A stretch of DNA of 64,000 nucleotides from NCBI RefSeq assembly GCF_014633365.1, contig NC_068338.1, positions 19,168,616-19,232,615 of the forward strand. Reading direction: 5' to 3'. The notes beneath the pieces are model-generated. The model made no database searches, was not told the origin of the DNA, and saw nothing but the letters and a program-made list of their open reading frames with translations. Every line of letters begins with the position of its first letter. The first letter of the stretch is position 1. Made by a program: the position numbers and the translations under genes. The stretch is from Diospyros lotus. Lineage: Eukaryota; Streptophyta; Magnoliopsida; Ericales; Ebenaceae. Below are positions 58,931 to 64,000 of the stretch, in pieces.

Positions 58931-61900
58931 ATAACTTTTATAAAAAGGAAAGAAAATAAAATAAAAGAATGGAGAGCATTCGCATGTGATGGCAGATGTG
59001 TTGTCCTTATAAGCCAGTTATGACAAGCAAAAGTTATATATATAAACAAAGCGAACAACAACAGAGAAGAAAAAAAAAAAAAATCAATTCCACGAGAAGT
59101 TAACATTGCTGGCATGGTCCTGACGTGCAGAACAAGCAAACAAAGCCCCCTTAAATGTCTACTGAGACCACAGCCACAGCTATAGAACAACTTGTGTTCC
59201 CGTCAATAATGTACATGTGAAAAAGATTTTATATACATATATATATATATATGTATAGCTGTTGGTCTCTTCTTCTAAAAATAATTTGTTAAAATGATCA
59301 AATCACGCACAAAAATTAAAGAAAGAACAAAAAAAAAAAAATTAATTAACAGGGTCAGATTTTCATGATGTTACTATCTATGTCCACAAAAAAGGAATGT
59401 TCTCTCTCGTTTTCTTAATAAAATTCTTTATTAAAATATGAATAACAAGTAAATAAACAAATTAGAGGAAGCTCTCAGTTCATGTTAAGGATGTAAATGG
59501 TTCCTAATTTGGTCCTAATTAACTTCATTCAACGTAAAATAAATATATAAATAAGGTATAAGTACAAGATTCATTTAAATATTTATTAAAATACGTAAAT
59601 AAAGTTAATTGAGACCATTTACATAAGTTAGTGTTGCAATCATCTTCTTGAAGCCGATGAATGTTACTTCATTTAAGCTCTTCATGCTCTTCGAGATCGT
59701 AGAGAATGCAAAGTTCCTATATAGGTTAACTTCACATAACTTCTCTATGTGAGACAATCTTTGCCTTATAGCATAGCAGTGTCACCGACCCAACAGTGAA
59801 ATCATATATGCAAAGGCATAAGACCCCTAAAATTGGAAAGTTTCTAATTTTAAAAATTTGTAATATATATTTTTTATTTTTTTAATAATAAATATTTTAT
59901 TAAAAAAAATAAAATACAAAATATAATAAACTTTTTTATTTTCCCTCCTCCATTTCCCAATTTTTTTTTTACCATTACTGTTGTTCCCAAATCTCAATTC
60001 CCATGAAACCCACTTTCCCTTCCCAATTTTTCCCTCTTCTCTTCTCCTCCTCCTCTTCTCTCTCTCTCTCACTTGCATGCTTCAGGTCACTGCTTGCTTT
60101 AGCCTTCAAGCTTCATTTCAACATATGTCATATGTGATCAATGTTATTGTATTGTGACTGTTGGGCTGACTCTGCCTACCCCTTGACAGCAAAGCAGCCT
60201 CTCCTGTCAGTGAGCCCATAGCCACAGACACATTCTCAGGCCCCGGTCGATGCACCAGATAGCGGCATCGCTGCTTTGAAGGTCACATTTGTCGTCAGTA
60301 TCATCATTGCGATAGCAAGTTTTTTCTTCAGCTTTAATTTAACTTCTCAGGTTTGTTGTTTTTGAGGCTTTCTAGGTGCTCTTGTGTGGGTGTTTTTTTA
60401 GTTTTGATTTGTTGTGAACTTATGAAGTTGTGATTTGTTGTATTTCATTTTGGTCATTTGATTCATTGATTCTAGTATATTAGTGTGTGTGTGTGTGTGT
60501 ATGCTATGTTCTGTTTGTGAAAATTACTTTGAGAAAGAAATGAAATGTTTGTGTAAAAAGGTGTATTATTTATTTTTTTATAAAAATGTGTAAAAAGGTG
60601 TTTGTGAAAATTACATTGGGGAAGAGTATGCTTGTTTTTTTTTTTTTTATATCTCTTTCCGTGCTTTCCTTCAAATCTAAGAAATAATAATGTTCAGAGC
60701 TTACCGTAGGCAGGTGGGTGATGGAAACCCCTGGAAGAAGGGTCTTCAAATCTACAAAACACATGCCTCTATTAAGGCGTTCTTTAATGAGAGCAGTACA
60801 TTTCCTCATGTTTGTCCATGTGTAATGACTTCTACTGAAGCCTAAATCAATTAAGCCAAATCCTCAAATAACCCTTTTTGTCTTCTCCTTGATGCTTATT
60901 TCTCATCTTAGGACAAAACCATGTTGAAATCCCTAGTGAAAAGGGATGTAGATTGATAGATGGAAGCCACATACTTTATATTTGACCATATATAGATGAT
61001 TTTGCTCTAATTTATCGGGAGGCATAGATGCAATTTAATAGCCAAGGAGAGTTTGAGATAGATAGGCGTATGAGGACTAAAATCATGAAATCAGTGCTAT
61101 AGATGACCTTAACATTAAGGTGTTCCTCTTAGCAAAAGAGTAGCCCACTAGATTTACCTTTTACGTCGACCTAGTAGAGGTGATGAAAGGGAAGATATGG
61201 TTGAATATGTTCGATTTTGGTCTTCAGGACACAAGTTTGAAAAGCAGCCAACAAGGGTTAAAAGTACTCTCTATTTAGTGCTTTAATTTAGTTGAGTGGA
61301 GGCTTAACCTATGACTTTGCGATTCCCAATAAAACTAGTTGTGGCTAGGGTAGGGAACTACAAAGATTGTCTCAAAGGCTTCAAAATGAGAAGAGCTATA
61401 TATGTATATAGCTAAGCATTTCCTTCAATGAAGAAAGGTGTGAGTGGTTTATTGTTGGTGGTTTGGGTTAGAAATACAATGGGAAACCAAATGAATTTCT
61501 TCCATAGATATTTTCTCTTCCCATAATTAACTTCGTGTTATGGTAATGTGGGAAGTTTGAATCGTAGACCTTTTTCTCTGGACTGTTTTGGAGGAAGGAT
61601 TAGGTAGAGGTGAGAATGACGTACTAAGTGAGGGGAGAAGTGAGACTTGATTTGGACGAAGTGGAGTAGATTATTTTACGCCCATGCATGCTTGCAAGTT
61701 GTTCTTCTAGTAGTAATTGTGCTAAACTCTTCTAAGCTCCCACTAGGTCTTATTATCCTACTTGAATCAAACTAGGGTTAGGTGCGTAAGGCACCATTTA
61801 GTCTATGGTTTGGACTTGTGTTGGTGTTGGTGTTGGGGAGAAAGCTAGTTAGAAGGCACTCATTCCAAATTGTTATCATCAAATGGGAGGAGAAGAGCAA

Positions 61901-62109
61901 GCTTCGGGATGGGGTCAAGATGGTTTGCAAACATGGTGGGGGCCTTAGTAGTGGGCTATGGGGATGGCATTAAGAGTGAGATAAGGGAAGGAGACTATCA
62001 GGAAGTGTATTTACAAGGTTTATTCTTAAGCCTCAAAAAGGCTACATTTAATTTCACCAATAATTGTGGAGTACTGATGTTGGAGTTAAGATCTATGTCG
62101 AGATGATAT
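58931..62109. other. Unassigned intergenic DNA
   Basis: No supported gene. Contains an (AT)n run at about 59232-59256 and a (GT)n run at about 60483-60500. A short hydrophobic reading frame near 60230-60350 is too small and broken to call. Confidence 0.45.
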
Positions 62110-62330
62110 CACTACAAAACAAATTAAATTTAGAGACAACAAAATTTCGTCTTTAAATGGCCCAAATTCTATTTCTAACTTGTTCGAGATGGTACTAAAA
62201 ATCAAAATTCAGTCGCATCAGGAAATGTCGTCTATCTGTATTTAGAGACAGATATATTTTGTCTTTGACCAAAAATATCAATCTCTAATTTGATTTAGAG
62301 AAGGATTTGTAATCTTGAGAGTTTGTGGTT
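62110..62330 (+). mobile_element. CACTA-like terminus
   Basis: CACTACAAAACAAATT followed by subterminal GAGACAACAAAATTTCGTC and a related inverted GACAGATATATTTTGTC resembles an En/Spm (CACTA) end. The opposite end was not found, so it is a fragment or a very short derivative. Confidence 0.5.
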
Positions 62331-62831
62331 GTGAAACCCAAATCGTGACAATTAATATACTCTCCATAATTATAAGAAACAGTGTATCTTCTAATTAAGA
62401 GTCAAATTAATTGACATGAAAACATGTCTCTTAATAATCAATTAAGATATTTTTGAGAATGAGATAGCATGTATTGGCCACATGGGATGTCAGGAATATA
62501 ACCACCCCACTCACACTACAAAATACCTTCTATGAGTTGTCAAATTACTTGCAGTTGCATTATATCTTAGAGCTTAATTCAAGTGCTGGCCATTTGGTCC
62601 CACCCGAATTTGTCAATTGTTATTGATTGAGCCATATTGAGAATGGAGGATTCTTAAATTAATTTAATTTTAATTACTAATTTTTTAGTATACTTTTGAG
62701 TAAAGTTATGATGTGCGAAGACACAAACCCATCAAGAAGTATTTTGTTTCCATCTGAGGGCTGAACCAAAAGTCATCCCTTTTTAGTCCTGCAATTATAG
62801 AGAAAATAATAAGATTGACTAGAATCAAATC

Positions 62832-62857
62832 TAGAGAGAGAGAGAGAGAGAGAGAGA
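62832..62857. repeat. (GA)n microsatellite
   Basis: Thirteen GA units, uninterrupted. Confidence 0.92.
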
Positions 62858-63490
62858 AATCTCCATTGTAAGTTGGCCAATGTTGAAAATATAGATATCG
62901 ACGAAATATTGATATTATGATTTGACAGAAATATTGATATCAACGGATATTGACGTAAAATTTACGAAAAGTATGAAAATTTAGTTAAAAACATAATATT
63001 TTTTAATGAAATTTTTAATAATATTAAAATAATCATTTCTACAACCAAAAATCATATTATGTTTAAAAACCATATTATTATACCTAACAAGTAACAACTA
63101 AAAGGTATAAATATAAATATAATATATAGACGAGCTATATAAAAAATTAAAAAGCTTCCATTAAAACTTTTCAATTAATTTGCATCACACAAGTCATGCA
63201 AATTTTAATACCAAAATGAAGTTTTAAGTGGTTCATACATAGTATGGCCAACATCTAGATATATACAATATTGATACCATAATATATAATTTGAATGGTT
63301 TTAAATATAATCACGAACATGACATAAATAAACTTCTTAGATTTCTTTTTACCATCTATCCATATATAGGGAATTGTGTGTAAGGATCATTAGAGATTCC
63401 AAAACCTCTATAGCCATCATCACTAGTCCCTAAACTCATGGATTCAAAAGTGGTTGAAATGTTATCTTCCTTGGATGCATGATGACATCC

Positions 63491-64000
63491 CTAGTGGATT
63501 CTCCTTGTATAATCCTTATCGATAGCCCCTATGCCTAGACCCCCAGCTTTAAACCCATGGTCTTCATCTTGCGTGCAATAAGTGTATTCCTCTTCACAAG
63601 TAAATGAGCTCAATGGCAAACATGTATCAATATCATTTCTTTGAGTAAAAGCATAATTATTTTCTCCATTGTCATCATCGCCATCACTATTATCACCATC
63701 ATCAGCACCATTGTCTTCGTTATGAATTCCATCAATATGATCATTTTGATTGAAGCTAATTATGGACCTGCACACCTCTTCTCAGGTTGCGATATTACCA
63801 GTGTCTTCATTACCAATCCATAAATGTGATCATCTAGATGAAAGCTAGTTTTATACCTACGCACCTCTCCTTGCATTCTTATGTCTCATGGGTCACCTCC
63901 ACTACTACTCATAACCTCTTCTAATAACATCTGGTCGACATTGATTCCATATTCACGAGCACTTGTAGCAACTGGGGGATTGGGATTACCATCATCATCA
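63491..64000 (-). pseudogene. Acidic ORF remnant, possibly a transposase C-terminus
   Basis: Minus strand from the window edge: DDDGNPNPPVATSAREYGINVDQMLLEEV then a stop, and in another frame a 94-codon Asp/Asn-rich ORF (63491-63775) with NDIDTCLPL. The neighbouring ATATTGATATCGACG-type repeats (about 62885-62960) suggest a DNA transposon. No firm family assignment. Confidence 0.25.

Noticed and set aside
60230..60350. Short hydrophobic frame (VTFVVSIIIAIASFFFSF)
   Set aside because: A lone transmembrane-like stretch between stops, with no start, splice context or family match.
61782..62106. Two overlapping plus-strand ORFs of 63 and 78 codons
   Set aside because: No recognisable similarity, out of frame with each other, and inside otherwise unassigned DNA.

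Overview
This window is nuclear DNA from a flowering plant, most likely a eudicot. It is AT-rich and retrotransposon-packed, it has plant LTR-retrotransposon lineages (SIRE-like Copia, chromovirus-like and Tat-type Gypsy), and its one intact host gene is a five-exon L-ascorbate oxidase. No bacterial-style genes, rRNA, tRNA genes or CRISPR arrays are seen. The species cannot be named from the sequence alone.

Layout. 1-9811: most of a minus-strand LTR retrotransposon with 2.6 kb LTRs, an initiator-Met PBS and a PPT, but a 5.8 kb core with no recognisable protein (LARD-like). 9812-21395: an old Copia LTR opened by a solo LTR (A), which is opened by another (B), which is opened by two more (C and D); target-site duplications support each layer. 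21396-23533: decayed DNA, a MULE-type MITE and a tRNA-derived SINE. 23776-28260 (minus): the ascorbate oxidase gene, with a 0.9 kb foldback repeat in intron 2. 28261-30324: promoter side and AT-rich spacer with a probable MITE.

30325-51095: remains of a hAT-type DNA transposon swollen by later insertions: a young gag-only SIRE-like Copia element (LTRs identical in length, 8 substitutions in 1171 bp), a solo LTR (E), and a 5'-truncated Tat-type Gypsy element that carries another solo LTR (F) and an antisense accessory ORF. 51991-58930: a 5'-truncated Copia pol carrying a solo SIRE-like LTR and a non-autonomous LTR element (H). 58931-64000: mostly unassigned AT-rich DNA with one CACTA-like terminus and an acidic ORF remnant.

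Except for ascorbate oxidase (secreted, apoplastic ascorbate oxidation) and the intact gag ORF, every coding sequence here is a broken transposon relic. The most interesting observations are: a two-hairpin module shared by six solo LTRs with compensatory stem changes; an array of perfect 12-bp palindromes in the U3 of the young gag-only element; four-level solo-LTR nesting; and catalytic Asp-to-Asn changes plus C-to-T/G-to-A-type stop codons in the dead pol genes, which suggest methylation-driven decay.
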